Shown one piece after another: positions 10,600 through 21,857 of a stretch of 64,000 bases of DNA; position 1 is the first letter of the stretch, and the number at the start of each line of letters is the position of its first letter. The notes under the pieces are model-generated. The model had not been told where the DNA came from. It saw only the letters and a program-made list of their open reading frames with translations, and did not search any database. The stretch spans positions 74,407,741 to 74,471,740 of the forward strand of contig CM041465.1 of assembly GCA_023213395.1 (NCBI GenBank), given 5' to 3'. The stretch is from Cycas panzhihuaensis (Eukaryota; Cycadophyta). The translations under genes and the position numbers were made by a program.

Positions 10600-12352
10600 A
10601 TCTCCCTCTCCATAAAACCCTGTCCTATCTTGGTGAACCTTGGTGAGATCACATCCTCTATCTAGATCTCCCTCTCATCTCTCCATATTCTTCTCTCTTC
10701 TTACCTCTTCTCTATGGATGTCAACCTTGTCGTACCTTCATGCTCTTATGCCCAGATAACTTAACTCCCCTTTCTTACTAAGGTCATCCTTAGATGAATC
10801 CTCTCAGTCTCCCTCTCTCTATTAAGCTCATCCTCCTCTCCATGAGCCTCATCTCTCATTTCCTCTTGCTCTCACCTCATGTTTAATGCAAGACTAAAGT
10901 ACTCAATGCAATCATCCATCATCATCAAATTCAATCAAATTGCATTCCATGTCTTTTCCATATCATATATATATCCATATCATATACATAGTCTAGATTC
11001 AGAGTCAAGTCTGGATCGATTTCATATCCAATCATATCCAAATCATATAAATGCAAATCCCATACCAAACCAATAAAAAGAGAATAATATAAAATATAAA
11101 AAATATAAAAATAAAAAAAAATAATAATTGATGACCTCAGAGAAATAATAAACTACCTTTAAATCCACTATCTCCTATTCATCCTATAATACCCCCTGCC
11201 TCAAGAGCCTCCTCAACTCCTCTCTGGAGGCTCTCTCCCCTCATCTTTTTTCCATTTTATTTTTCCCCATGGCATTCCATTGACCCCATGCCCCTACTCT
11301 CCTCCTCCTCTACCATATTATGCTTCTCCTAACTCTTGAAGCACATCTCTCCCTCCTCTACCACCTCCTCCAATTAGTACCTCACCTCCCTCTCCTCTTC
11401 CCCTATATCAGCCTAGCTATTGACCTCTCTCTCCTTGACCTTTACCCCTGCCTCTCCCTCTAACTCTAATGGGAGCCTCCTCTATACTGCACTCTTAGTT
11501 ATATACATCTTATCATTGCTCCATACTAGTATCCCTTTATAAGGATCTGCTACTAGTTGTCTCCTCTTCATCCTACTTAATAAAGGGTTGTGATTTCTCC
11601 TTGCTACTATCACTACCCTCTTATAAATCTAAGCTTTTATATGCCACCTATTCATTCTTAAATACATAATAGTTAGCTCTCTTGATACTCCACCTACTCT
11701 CATCAGAGAAATATGGTTATATAACTAGCATATTAAGATTGAGCTATATGAAAACTCTCCACATCCCTATCTCCTGATCCTAGATAATTAGAGACTCATA
11801 CTATCCAATATATATTATCTCCAATCCATCCTTGTGCCCTCCTCACAAGCTTTAATGACTCCTACCTACTAAATTAGAATCCCTATGAAGTTTCATGTCC
11901 TCATGATCTGAAGGATGATGACTAAAGCTATCATCTTTTTAAGAACTAAAATCCCATCCATCACTCTCATCAACTCAATCGATAACCTATGGGCCCCAAA
12001 TTAGTCTATAAATCCCCTTAGATACTAACTGCTTGTCTCTTGGGACTTATCATCTATGACCCTACTTAATTAGATCTCCCTACCATGCCAGCTAACTCCC
12101 AAAATCCTAACAATATCCCTGGGAGTGATATGAATGTTACCGATCCCTCTAACTTTGAATACATTCTCTTTAGGGATCTAATAAGTAATAAAATCATGAA
12201 GGATGTCATACTCATTAACCAATTAAGTTGACCCACTTGCTCAGGACAACCCACACCTCCATAATTAATTCGAGTCCTCCTTCATAAGCTCACTTACCAA
12301 CTATCTAATTAGCAATCCTTCATTTCCTTAGGCATCTACCCTTTCTAGGAGT
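10600..12352 (-). pseudogene. Antisense plant mobile domain (PMD) pseudogene carried by element A
   Basis: On the - strand from about 12352 the frame reads a block ending MKEDSN*LWRCGL, then NVFKVRGIGNIHITPRDI (12115-12170) and ILGVSWHG. PMD proteins, known from the MAIN/MAIL1 family, have an H-T-F-x-L-x-x-G-E-M-T-x-T-x-x-D-V core followed by L-G-L. The PMD gene of element C aligns without gaps over the first 35 residues (RCGL shared) and over TPRDI, LG and HG. A later CEEGTRM block matches CEAGERM of C as read from its neighbouring frame. Further on, the - strand is purine-rich (11.5-10.6 kb), as expected for the Glu/Arg/Gly-rich tail seen in C. Many stops. Orientation opposite to the element's own genes. 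The left end is approximate. Confidence 0.65.
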
Positions 12353-12824
12353 TGCATCACATAAAAATGATTAAGTTAGTATGTGATTTTGATACAAAAA
12401 TCTTTATTTTCTTTTAATCTCCTTTCATTTTTTTTTTCAAGGTCAAAATATGATAAAATAGTAAAAAATATGATAACATCTCTAAAAACATGATTTCTCA
12501 ATAAAAAAATATAATTTTCTAAATTTTCTCTATTTTGTGAAATCACATTTTTGACTATTAAAATCATATTTTTAGTTCCATTACTGCATTTTTTCTATCT
12601 ATATTATTGCATTTTTCATCGTAAAATCAAGCTCAAAAAAAAATTTACTAAGAGAAGCTTACCGAATATCTCACTCCTTGATATATAACTATGAATATAT
12701 CTCACTAGAGTTGATCTCACTCTGAAATGATCTCTTTATTACCTACAATAGTAAGAAATTGACTCTTAGGATTACTATTCTCTAACTTTTACCTATAGAA
12801 ATGAAATAATGTTTTTCCTATTTT

Positions 12825-12834
12825 CTTATAAAAG
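12825..12834 (-). promoter_or_regulatory. TATA box of the antisense PMD gene in element A
   Basis: On the - strand, CTTTTATAAG lies about 700 bp upstream of the TPRDI core. The surrounding sequence (TATAAG, a run of A, GGAAAA, then TTTCATTT) parallels the TATA region of the PMD gene in element C. Position and flanks support a conserved promoter; activity is inferred. Confidence 0.45.
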
Positions 12835-13059
12835 GTGCTCCTCTTTTAGATTTTTGGCAAAAAATTTCTTTGGATTTATTTTATCTATTTAAGTTAACTT
12901 GATACCTATTTAGTTACCATTCTTGAAATAGGCTTCCCTAAAATCATAATTTTAGAATTCTTTTCCATCAATTAAGGTATTTTTATCCTTTAATAATAAT
13001 CCTTTTTTGATGATGGTCATTGTTGCTCAAACATGATAGCTTTCATGGGTTTTTACTAC

Positions 13060-13620
13060 CTTCTTTCGATCCTTCATGCTCCAAAAATTCACTTGTTAAA
13101 GAGCCTAAACTATGACAATGAAATTCTCTAAAAATTCACTTATTAAAGAGATTAAACTATGATAGTATTATGCTTTGAACTTGATTATTGATGAGCCTAA
13201 ACTATGATAATCAAGCTCTAAAATTTTAATTGTTGATAAGTTTAACCTATGATAATTTATTCCTTTAAGCTCCATAAGCTATCACCTATTAAGGAGCTCA
13301 CAAACTATGATAGTTTATCCCTTATGCTCTAGCAAAAAGACTCTACCTCTAAGACATAGTTAATGAGAAAAAAACTATGACCATCTAAGTTCTTAAGCCC
13401 CATTTAATCAATGGGAATTATTAGCAGTATCATTGATTGAGTTTATTCCTAAGGCCCATGCAACTTATGGGCATCTTTGGTAATACCATTAGTTCAGTAA
13501 GTTGTAAGCCCCATCTTGTTTATGGGAATCCTTGTATTTGTTTATCTCTTAAGCCCTGTCTATTTATTGGTATTTTAATAACACTCTTGAGTTATCCTCA
13601 AAGTAATACATTTATTTATC
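13060..13620 (+). repeat. Two degenerate tandem-repeat families before the polypurine tract of element A
   Basis: From about 13060 to 13390 a unit containing TTAAAGAG then CTAAACTATGATA recurs every 50-60 bp at least five times. From about 13390 to 13600 a second unit recurs about three times: AAGCCCCAT, TTTATGGGAAT, then a T/A-rich tail. Such arrays before the 3' LTR are typical of large Tat elements. Nothing similar occurs at this point in element C, where the additional RNase H sits. Confidence 0.55.
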
Positions 13621-13721
13621 ATTTGATCTTTACTTTCATCTATGAGAGACTTTCACTTTTAAGAATGTTTATCACCTCTTATAATCTTGCTTCTATCTTT
13701 AGAGAAAAAGCTTCAAGTGTT

Positions 13722-13732
13722 AAGGGGGCAAA
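13722..13732 (+). promoter_or_regulatory. Polypurine tract of element A
   Basis: AAGGGGGCA followed by AATATTTC parallels AAGGGGGCAG followed by TGTTTCC in element C (- strand at 25267). It marks the start of the 3' LTR at about 13733, TG having decayed to TA. Confidence 0.55.
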
Positions 13733-14640
13733 TATTTCATCAAATTCAAGCCCTTGATCGAATTTTTTATGTTTTGATGATTTATTTATCTGATTATGGG
13801 CTATCACTTATTAAATGAGATTATATTTGGTTATTAGGAACCTTATGATATATTTCTATTTGATTTCATGTGATTTTAGTAAAATATTATGTTGATACTT
13901 TTGGATGATTGATGCTTGAATGATGATAAATGTGTTATTATATCCTCTATGTGTTGATGAATGAAACTATAGCAATAAAATCTCTCCTTATGTCCATTCA
14001 AATCCACATTCTTCTTTTAAAATACCCCTTTATTTTCATCCATTCCTATTGATTTTATACTTTAGTTGTCATTATTGGGCTTGTGCTTAATATATGACAT
14101 TTTTTGGGCTATTTTTGTCCCTTATGGAATTATTTTTTTATATTTTTTTTGGCAATACTTTGATCTATTAAAGTCTATTTGTTAAACTTTTGTATTTCCT
14201 ATTTCCTCATATTTTTAGTGTTGCAGAAAATGTGATTTTATTAACAAAATAAGATTGGTTGTATTTTATGAATAAAATAGTGTTTTTCATCCTTCATAAA
14301 ATGTTATCTATCATGTTTTATGAAGGAAGTCACATTTTGACTGTTTTGCATGCTTTTATTTTTTTATATTAACATGCTAATTCCCTTCTATCTTCACATG
14401 CCTCTACCTAGATTTTGTAGTAATCCCTTCTTTCTCACACGGAGGTGCCTAAAACCTTAGAGAGTGAATTATTATAAGATTTGTAATTGTTGCATCTTTA
14501 GTAAGAAAATAGAAGAGAAGAGAGAAAGAAAGAATTAAGAGAGAAAGCAGCTTAGAGTTTTAAAAACCTATACTATGCTACTGAAATCTGATTTTTTAAG
14601 ACTTGTCAAGGTGTAATTATCTTCTATAAATCTTTTATTT
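13733..14640 (+). repeat. Presumed 3' LTR of element A
   Basis: Placed from the polypurine tract on the left and the onset of LINE coding sequence on the right. It is AT-rich, encodes nothing, and holds a purine-rich stretch (14500-14560) that could be transcribed leader. There is no second copy in the window to confirm it, and I could not identify the terminal CA or a target duplication. Confidence 0.35.
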
Positions 14641-14699
14641 AGTCTCTAATACTTTTCAAAAGGTTTGGTAATGCTTTTTCTACCATTTCCCTTTGTCTT

Positions 14700-15881
14700 T
14701 TTAAAGCTTTATTGGTCATATTATGTCTAGTTCATGGTCTCTCCCTTGTTACATGACTTATGCTTCAAGGTAGTCATATGAAAAAAATTTATATTTTTGT
14801 CACCTTCATCCAACCATAGGGCCCTAGATTTTTGCTTCCAGTGAGTTTCTTATTTTAGAAGAGTCTCCTCCAACTTGCTTATTAGGGTTCTTTCTTTCTG
14901 GTTTAAGAGAGGGCATCTCTCTTCTTCTTGATTCCTCATCTCAAGTTCCTTGAGCTCCTTCGTAATCTAGTTCTTGATTCTAAATATGTTCCCATGAATT
15001 TTCTTATTTCAATCTTTCACTTTCCTCTTCACCCACTTCAACTTATTGGAGAATCTGAACATTGCGCACCCTTCTATTGGGACCCTCCACCAATCCATTA
15101 TCAAATCGCAAAGGCTAGGTTCCTTTGTCCATATCAACTCAAATCTAAATGGTGTACCTATGTATCTCTTGATATCTTTAAAGATCAAGACTTAGGGAGC
15201 ATGATCTGACACTAATTTAGGCATGGCTTCGAGAATGATATTGTTATGCTGGCTAGCCCAAGCATAATTTATTAATACTCTATCCAACCTAACCTAAATG
15301 CGGTGCTCACCCAGTCTTTTATTAGACCAATTATATTCGGGGTCTCTAAGAGGGACATCCATCATACCCATTTTTTGTAAGAATACCCCCAAATCCTCCA
15401 TGCTCCTAAACCAACCCCCCTGCCCCCCTTCTTTTCCCTAGGTGAAAAAGCTATATTGAAGTCCCCAATAATCACCCAAGGATCCCCCTCAGTCCTTATG
15501 GGCTTCGATCATTCTAATCCATAAGTTATTTCTCCCATCCTACATTAATGGAGCATACACATTTAATACCAACCATTTCAGATTGGATTTTTTGTAAATC
15601 AACCAAGTTGATAAGAAGTGCTCCTTAGAAATATAAGTCTCCCCATCCCAATTTCTAGGGTTCCACATGGTGGCCAAGCCGCTTGACCCTCTACTCCCAT
15701 CTCTCACACAAGTCCTAGCTCCCCTCTAGACCTTATTTATAACTAGATCTTTGTTCCCTACCTCTAATTTGATTTCCTGGAGGAGGAGGATATCCACTGC
15801 TTAGTTAGTATAAAGATCTCTAAGCATTCTCTATTTAGAGGGGTCATTTAATCCCCTAATGTTCCAAGAGGTGAATTTCAT
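14700..15881 (-). pseudogene. LINE ORF2 endonuclease domain, truncated
   Basis: The start is ATG at 15879-15881, giving MKFTSWNIRGLND, the usual opening of plant L1 ORF2. Later come GWFRSMEDLG, the PEYNWSNKR...RLDRVL block near 15.3 kb and LVSDHAP near 15.2 kb. These are the substrate-binding and catalytic S-D-H motifs of the EEP endonuclease family that nicks target DNA. The middle contains stops and small frameshifts. The final part (near 14.75 kb) resembles the NTKFFH-type linker preceding RT. RT itself is missing. Confidence 0.75.
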
Positions 15882-15949
15882 AATGACCTCTCCTCCCCAT
15901 CCCCCCCTCTCTTCCTTAATACTATCATCTTTTACTCCTTAGTTTAGGC

Positions 15950-17054
15950 CCCTGCCCACCTCTGTCTCTAAGGGTGCACTGGCTTCCTTGGTCTATCTAG
16001 ATTTCTACCTCCTTCTCTCTTAGCACTTTAGAGGAAGGCCTCCCAAGTCTCTTTTTGCTTCCAAAGTTAGGGCCTTTAGTCTGATCAAGTTCCTTAGGGT
16101 CCTCTTGGGGCCCTTTCCTAACTTTCCACACCTTCTGTATTTTCTCTAAGTCCTCTTGAATGAGGGCTCTCTCTTCCATCTGAGGTATTCCCTTCTCCTC
16201 TTCTAGAATCACTTTGGGATTGCTTACCTCCACCCTTTCTTCCACCTCCCCTTCTTCAAAAAGGGTGTCCTCCTTCTTTAGATCTATGTATTTCCTAGCG
16301 TTAACAAGAGCTAGTTCCCCTGCCCTTTCCCCAACTTCGGTCAGAGTGATAATGGCAACCTCTAGCCCAGTACCTGAGGTATCCTAATCCTCTTTCTTAT
16401 CCTCTTCAACTCTTATAAGAGGTCTATCTAGGTTGTCATTATCCCCTACCTCTTCCACTTCCTGAAGGATTGAGGGTTTCTTAGTTTGCCTAGGATAACT
16501 TTTCAGAAGGTGGCCTAGATACCTGCAAGTGGAACATCTCACGTTCTCTAGTTCATAAAATAATTTATGGTCCCTACACCGTCCTTCACCCAAAGCAGGA
16601 GTTGCTTCACATAGCTTTCAACTGTATCAAAGTTTGGGTGCCACTTCTCCATCAGAATAGTATTTTTACCTATCATCTAAGGAGACTTTAGTAAGATACT
16701 TATCATGTCTTCTTTGTTAGAAAATTTAAATAAAACATAACCTTTTGGCAATGCTACAACCTCCACTATCCCTTTTACTTTCTATCTTTGTCCCACCCAC
16801 TTTCTAATGGGGTCTACACCTGGCCTAAGGCCTGAAAAATGACTAACTAGGCTATTCTCCTAGTGCTTTTCCATCTGGTTAGAAATTCTCTTTAGAACTA
16901 GTATAGTAAAAGTATCTTCCTTAAGAATGGGGTCTATATCAAAGGTTTTACATTCATAATCCTCATTACTTAAGGCCTCTAGATATGATTTCCCTATGTT
17001 GGGGTTTTGGTTCTGGTTAAGATCTATAGGTGGCATCTGGGACTGGTCTTCCAT
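15950..17054 (-). pseudogene. LINE ORF1 (nucleic-acid-binding protein) remnant
   Basis: From MEDQSQMPPIDLNQN at 17054 the frame continues through LVSHFSGLRPGVD, RKWVGQR, GYVLFKFSN and MEKWHPNFD, resembling the DUF4283-type N-terminal domain of plant L1 ORF1. Near 16.5 kb a degenerate CCHC segment (C-x2-C-x4-H-x-L...) follows in another frame. The C-terminal part is Glu/Lys/Arg-rich. There are several TAG stops and a frameshift. The gap to ORF2 is short, as in plant L1 elements. Confidence 0.6.
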
Positions 17055-17060
17055 ATATGA

Positions 17061-17558
17061 TATCCTTCTATCAAAAATTTGATTTAGGATAGGATCAAGG
17101 TGGGCCTTTTGAAATTAGTCCATTATTAATTTATTCTCCATTGACTTTAGCCAATCACTTATGAAACATGATGCAATACAAACTCAAAGATAAAAAGCTT
17201 AATAGATAGAGTCTCATGCAATGGAAAAACTGATCTTGAGTTGCCCTCTTCAGTCTCACAACTCCTCCTCCCTTAGAATCATGCTTGGATCCATGGCTTA
17301 CTCGAAGTAGCCCATCTCTGGTTCTACCTAGCTTTCCTCTTATCTTCCTGATGGTCTAGCCCCATAGTGGATTGATGGCACATACTCCTAGCCTTCTACT
17401 TAACTTAGTATATATGCCCAATGCCTATTGGTTATCATTAATGACTATGCATTATGTAGGCTTCCAAATAGGGAGAGGTCTCCTCCTTCCATGACCTCCT
17501 AATGTCCTTACTATTCTCCTAGCTAAAATAGGTCCTAAATGTCACGAGCATCTCCACT
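17061..17558. other. LINE 5' flank / former target of copia element B, no gene recognised
   Basis: Pyrimidine-rich sequence that could be the LINE 5' untranslated region. It ends at the target duplication of element B. No coding similarity on either strand. Confidence 0.4.
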
Positions 17559-17563
17559 GTGCA
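17559..17563. repeat. Target-site duplication GTGCA of copia element B, left copy
   Basis: GTGCA precedes the TG of the left LTR. The right partner at 39347-39351 is ATACA, differing by two G-to-A changes, as expected after deamination. Confidence 0.6.
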
Positions 17564-17775
17564 TGTTAGAATTCTAAGACACAAGTGAATAGAAATTAAA
17601 TGCTCTGTTGCTTATTAATGATCATAATAGAGATTTATACAAGTCAGAGTTGTAACTCCTTTAGAACTAAATGTAACTACTATATGTCTAACTAACACGT
17701 GTTTAAATGGTGAGTATCTTATGTTACATACAAAGTGGGTCTCTAGATATATTAGATAAAACATTATATCTAACA
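17564..17775 (-). repeat. 3' LTR of element B
   Basis: 212 bp with perfect 7 bp terminal inverted repeats TGTTAGA/TCTAACA. It aligns end to end with the joined pieces 22575-22679 and 39240-39346, mostly with transition differences. Confidence 0.85.
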
Positions 17776-17791
17776 CCCTCAATGTTTTACC
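17776..17791 (-). promoter_or_regulatory. Polypurine tract of element B
   Basis: On the - strand GTAAAACATTGAGGG lies immediately before the LTR's TGTTAGA. It is the priming site for plus-strand synthesis and fixes the element's orientation. Confidence 0.65.
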
Positions 17792-17794
17792 CTA

Positions 17795-19265
17795 TTAATC
17801 CTATTTTGTCTCTGAGAATTTGAAATTTGACTTTACCTAGAGGTTTGGTTAGAATGTCAGCCACTTGATCTGAAGTTGGGTAATACACAAGATTGATTTC
17901 CTTACTTTGAATCTTTTCTTAGATGAAGTATTGATGTACCTCGACGTGTTTTGTTCTAGCATGTAGTACTGGCTTCTTTGCAATCTTGATTGTACTTTGA
18001 TTGTCATAATGGAGTGTGGTGGCTTCTTGTTGAGATAGATTCAGATCTTGAAGAAGTTGCCTCAACCATATTACTTTTGTGGTGGCACTAACAGTTGACT
18101 TGTACTTTATTGCTATGGATGATAGATCCACAGTGTCTTATTTCTTACTACTCCAATGGATAGGAGTTGATCCAAGGAAGAAGCAATGTCCACTAGTGGA
18201 TTTTCTTTGTTCCTTGTCACCTACCTAATCTGGGTCATAGAATCTAATTAATTGAGATGTATTCTCTTTCGGATATATCAGCTTTAGTTCTGTTATTCCC
18301 TTTAGATACCTTAGTATCTTCTTTACTACTTGATAATGTCTCTATCTTGGCTCATGCATGTATCTAGATATTAACCCCATAGAATAAGTAATGTTTGTTC
18401 TAGTTCCTGTCAAATAAATGAGACTACCAATAAGTTACCTGTATAAGGTGGCATTGACATGGGGCTTTTCTTCATCTAGTATCATATTACAATTGACTTC
18501 CATGGGTGTGCTGCATGGATTACAGTCCTCCATTCTAAACTTTACTAACAAGTCTTCAATATATTTGGTTTGACACAAGGTGAATGTTGTATTTTGTTGC
18601 TCCACTTAGATCCCTAGATAATAGTTGAGGAGACCTAGGTCAGTCATTTCAAACTTGCTCTCCAATTGTTATTTTATGTCACTTATAGATTCAACATCAT
18701 CACCTATAAGTATCATATAATCAACATATACAACCAAAATTGTGATGGATCGATTCCTACCTTTTACATATAAGCTTGAATCTAAGATGCAACTAATTGA
18801 ACCCATTTTCACATAGGTATTCATCAAGTTTAGCATACTAGGCACAAGGAGCTTGCTTTAGATCATATAGAGCTTTCTTTAATTTGTAGACCAAGTGTTC
18901 ATGGCCCTGTTTGATGTATCCTTTAGGCTAGGCTATATAGACTTCTTCCTTGATCTCTCTATTTAGAAATGCACTTTTGACATCTAATTGATACACATTC
19001 CAATTTTTTTGAGCTGCTAGGGCAATCACTATTCTCACAGTGTTGAGTTTTGCTACTAGTGAGAAGGTTTCATCATAGTATACCCCAACTATTAGGGTGT
19101 ATCCTTTAGCAACCAACCTGGCCTTATATTTTTCTACTTTTCCATTTGCTCCTTCCTTTATTTTGTAGATCCATCTGTAATATACCACTGATTTATTTAG
19201 TGGTAATTCTACTAAATCCTAGGTTTGGTTCTTGATGATAGAGTGTAATTCAAAATTCATGGCAT
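17795..19265 (-). pseudogene. Copia RT and RNase H of element B
   Basis: RT begins with YRWIYKIKEGANG and KARLVAKGYT, then NWNVYQLDVKSAFLN. The catalytic box is CLYVDYMIL near 18.74 kb, where the second Asp of Y-V-D-D has become Tyr. RNase H follows with TGTRTNITYSMG, SRYMHEP, and near the end TKHVEVHQYFI and VADILTKPLGK, the usual copia C-terminus just before the polypurine tract. Several TAG/TGA stops and at least one frameshift make it inactive. Confidence 0.8.
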
Positions 19266-19589
19266 TTTATCAAATTGAGTGTTCTTTAGGTTTTGTATAT
19301 GACTACAGTTTTAGATGGTTGTATAGAGCCTTAGGTTTTTGGCTTCTTGTCCTATGTGGTAAGATGTCTTCCTTTCTTTCCTAAATGGTTTTGAGATACC
19401 ATATGGGAACCTTTTTTCCTTTTTCTATTTTAATTGCCTTGGGCTTATCTAGAAATGTTTCCTCATCTTCTGAAGTAGTGTGACTTTCCTAAATTTCTTC
19501 TAGAAGATCTTCAGAGGTAATTCCTGATTCTTCTCTAGGTTATTCTTCAGGTGGCTCTTGAAGAATGTTCTGAGGAGGTCACTTTATTA

Positions 19590-20345
19590 CTTGGATTTAC
19601 TTGCTAAGCTCTTCATCATTATCTTCATTGAACACAATATCACGACTTACATAGATCTTGTTTGTCTTAGGATCTATGCACTTGTAAGCTTTAGAGTTTT
19701 TACTATATCTAATCATGATACACTCTAGGCTTTTTGAGTCCAGCTTGGTTCTTCTTTTGTCTGGTATGTGTATAAAGGCTTGGCTGCCAAATGCCTTTAG
19801 ATGGCTTACATTTGGTTTTTTGCCTGTCCAGGCTTCTTCAAGTGTAAGATGTTCTACTACTTTAGTTAGACTCCTGTTTAGTAGGTAACATATAGTGTTT
19901 ACTACCTCTACCCAGTAACTCTTTGGGACTCCCTTCCCATGCACCATACTATGAGCCATTTCCATGATCACTCTATTCTTCCTTTCTACTACCCCATTGG
20001 ATTGAGATGTATAGGGAATGGTGATCTGTCTTTGAATTCCATTGACTTTGCAATATTCCAAGAATTCTTTTAAAATTTATTCACCTCCCCCATCTAATCG
20101 TATGCATTTGATTTTTTCTTTGGACTCTAGTTTAACTTTTTCTTTGAACTTGTTGAATGTTGCATATACTTTAGACTTATTATGCAAAAAATAGACCCAG
20201 ATTTTCCTTGTCATATCATCTATAAAGGTGAGAAAGTATCTACATCTATTGATGGAGTGCAGAGGGAGTGGTCTACATATATCAGTGTGAATGAGCTCTA
20301 GTTTCTTTTGGGCTCACTACTTTCTTTTCTTGAAGGGTAATCTTT
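19590..20345 (-). pseudogene. Copia integrase of element B
   Basis: LIHTDIC (first Asp, near 20.29 kb), CIRLDGGGEF (second Asp, near 20.1 kb) and SNGVVERKNRVIMEMA (catalytic Glu, near 19.98 kb) keep the D-D-35-E set. The C-terminal part includes YWVEVVNTICYLLNR and the GKKPNVSHLKAFGS block typical of copia. About 150 residues of the C-terminal half are open; a stop lies between the second Asp and the start of that frame. Confidence 0.8.
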
Positions 20346-20349
20346 GTTG

Positions 20350-20960
20350 CTTCCCTGATTGGTAGCTTTTATATACAAAATTATCTGAAGTGATTAATGG
20401 AAGTCCATCAACTAAACCTTCCCTTTTCATTTTTTTTATTTATCTAATGGAAGGTGTCCATACTTGAAATGCCACATTTTGTCATTATGATTTACAACAT
20501 TGCATGCTTTTACAATAGGAAAAATAGGATATGAAAGTAGCCTATGCAGGTCATTACTTTCAATTCCCTTTGCAATTACATGGCCATTATTTTTAATATC
20601 AAGGATATGACAATATCCTTCTTTATCGAAGATAGTTCTTAGACCCTTTTTCCCAAGTTAAGATATAGACAAAAGATTCATCTTAAAATTAGGAACTAAC
20701 AATACATTTCTAATTTTTTTAATACTATCTTATAGTTATACAATAATGGTTCTTACACCCTTGATTTTGAGGGCATATTTATCCTCTAGCTCCACAAATT
20801 TGTCAGATGCATAAGGCTACAAGGTTTCAAACCACTCCTCTCAACTGGTCATGTGATACGATGCTTCTGAGTCGATGTACCACATATCTTTGTCTTGGAC
20901 AGATGTGGCAAGGGTAATGATGAAAGCGGTCTCCTCCTCTTCTTCATCATTTTATTCCTT
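20350..20960 (-). pseudogene. Copia protease and gag-pre-integrase region of element B
   Basis: MWYIDSEASYHMTS (about 20.86 kb) is the protease active-site loop (D-S-G/A-A-S-x-H-M). The frame continues KIKGVRTIIV and NFKMNLLSIS, then MWHFKYGHLPLDK, the H-x-R-x-G-H block that precedes integrase. Several stops are present. Confidence 0.7.
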
Positions 20961-21857
20961 ACTGTAATTTCCCATGGGTCTTTTACCTTTTTAGATGTTA
21001 GCTCTCTTAGTTGGGCATTGGTATGGAAAGTGGATTGCTTGGCCACAATGATAACATAAATCAAATGCTCTACAAGAACTTGTAAAATGACCAGTCTTAC
21101 CATAGTTGTAGAATAGTTTTAGCACTAAGATGCATCCTGTTCCTCATGAATCTTGCCATCTTTCTCGTGATTGGGCTATAAACTCTGGAGCTCTTCCTCA
21201 TCCTCTGCTTATTCCTCTAGTTCCTAGATTTAGTCTAGATATAAAGGCATCTTTGAGTTCTGTAGAGTCTTCATATCTTCTGTCTCTTTATTCCTGCCTT
21301 AAGAGTAATCTTGTTAATATGTCAAATGTCATTGTTTCTATTTGATTATTATTTATAATGGTGTTAATTATGACATCAAAGGAATTAGGAAATTTACTAG
21401 CTACCATTTCAACCAGTTCAGAATCAGAAATTACATAGCCTGCACTAAGTAGATCATTCTGTAAGGATATAACTTTGTGCATGAATTCAGTCATGGTTTT
21501 AGTCTCCTTCATGTGCATCTTGAATAATTCCTCCTTAAGTGCTACTATTCTAGCTTTATTCTTTTGACCATACAATTTCTTAAAATACTTCCATATTTCA
21601 GTAATAGTGGTTAAGTTTTCGACATATACAAGTAGTGGGTCAAAAATGGATAATTTTAGCACTATTACCCTAGTACTATCCTATTCTTCCCAGCTTATTA
21701 AGTCTGCTCCAGTTATTTTGGGCTTGGCTTCCTTCTTTAGAGCTATTTGCCAAGCATTTTTAGCTCTCATAAGGGTCTCTATTTTGATTTTCCATATATG
21801 GTAGTTGTTATCATTGAACTTGTTTGAATCAGAGAGGGCTAAAATAGAAGAAGACAT
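20961..21857 (-). pseudogene. Copia gag of element B
   Basis: The ATG at 21855-21857 opens MSSSILALSDSNKFNDNNYHIWK, then the UBN2-type core (AWQIALKKEAKP, VYVENLTTITEIWKYF, KMHMKETKTMTEFMHKV) and two zinc knuckles, YNYGKTGHFTSSC (first Cys lost) and CYHCGQAIHFPYQC. One stop lies between residues 55 and 66 and a frameshift precedes the knuckles. The pieces are in register otherwise, so this is a moderately old copy. Confidence 0.75.

Larger units (their letters stand above)
1..14640 (+). mobile_element. Element A: decayed Tat-like Ty3/gypsy retrotransposon, left end outside window
   Basis: Reading along the + strand the order is gag, protease, RT, RNase H, integrase, an antisense PMD pseudogene, degenerate repeats, a polypurine tract and a presumed 3' LTR. 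This is the order seen in element C (22680-39234), and the protein remnants align with C throughout, so both belong to one lineage. I place that lineage in the Tat group from the integrase and RNase H sequence and the antisense gene. Nearly every coding stretch has several stops at former Gln, Arg or Trp codons, and CG dinucleotides are scarce. The right boundary is set only by where LINE coding sequence begins, and the 5' LTR lies left of the window. Confidence 0.75.
14650..17060 (-). mobile_element. 5' half of an L1-type LINE retrotransposon
   Basis: On the - strand an ORF1 frame (from 17054) is followed by an ORF2 start at 15881 with an apurinic-type endonuclease domain. Reverse transcriptase, which should follow below 14.65 kb, is absent; element A's presumed LTR is there instead. 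LINEs are normally shortened at the 5' end, so loss of the 3' half suggests that element A inserted into the LINE or that a deletion removed it. Confidence 0.7.

Noticed and set aside
10879-11076. A 65-residue + strand frame rich in Ser, His, Tyr and Asn
   Set aside because: It arises from ATC/CAT simple sequence repeats opposite the decayed PMD tail.
13437-13757. A 106-residue + strand protein before the polypurine tract of element A
   Set aside because: It reads through degenerate tandem repeats and the polypurine tract into the LTR; no domain.
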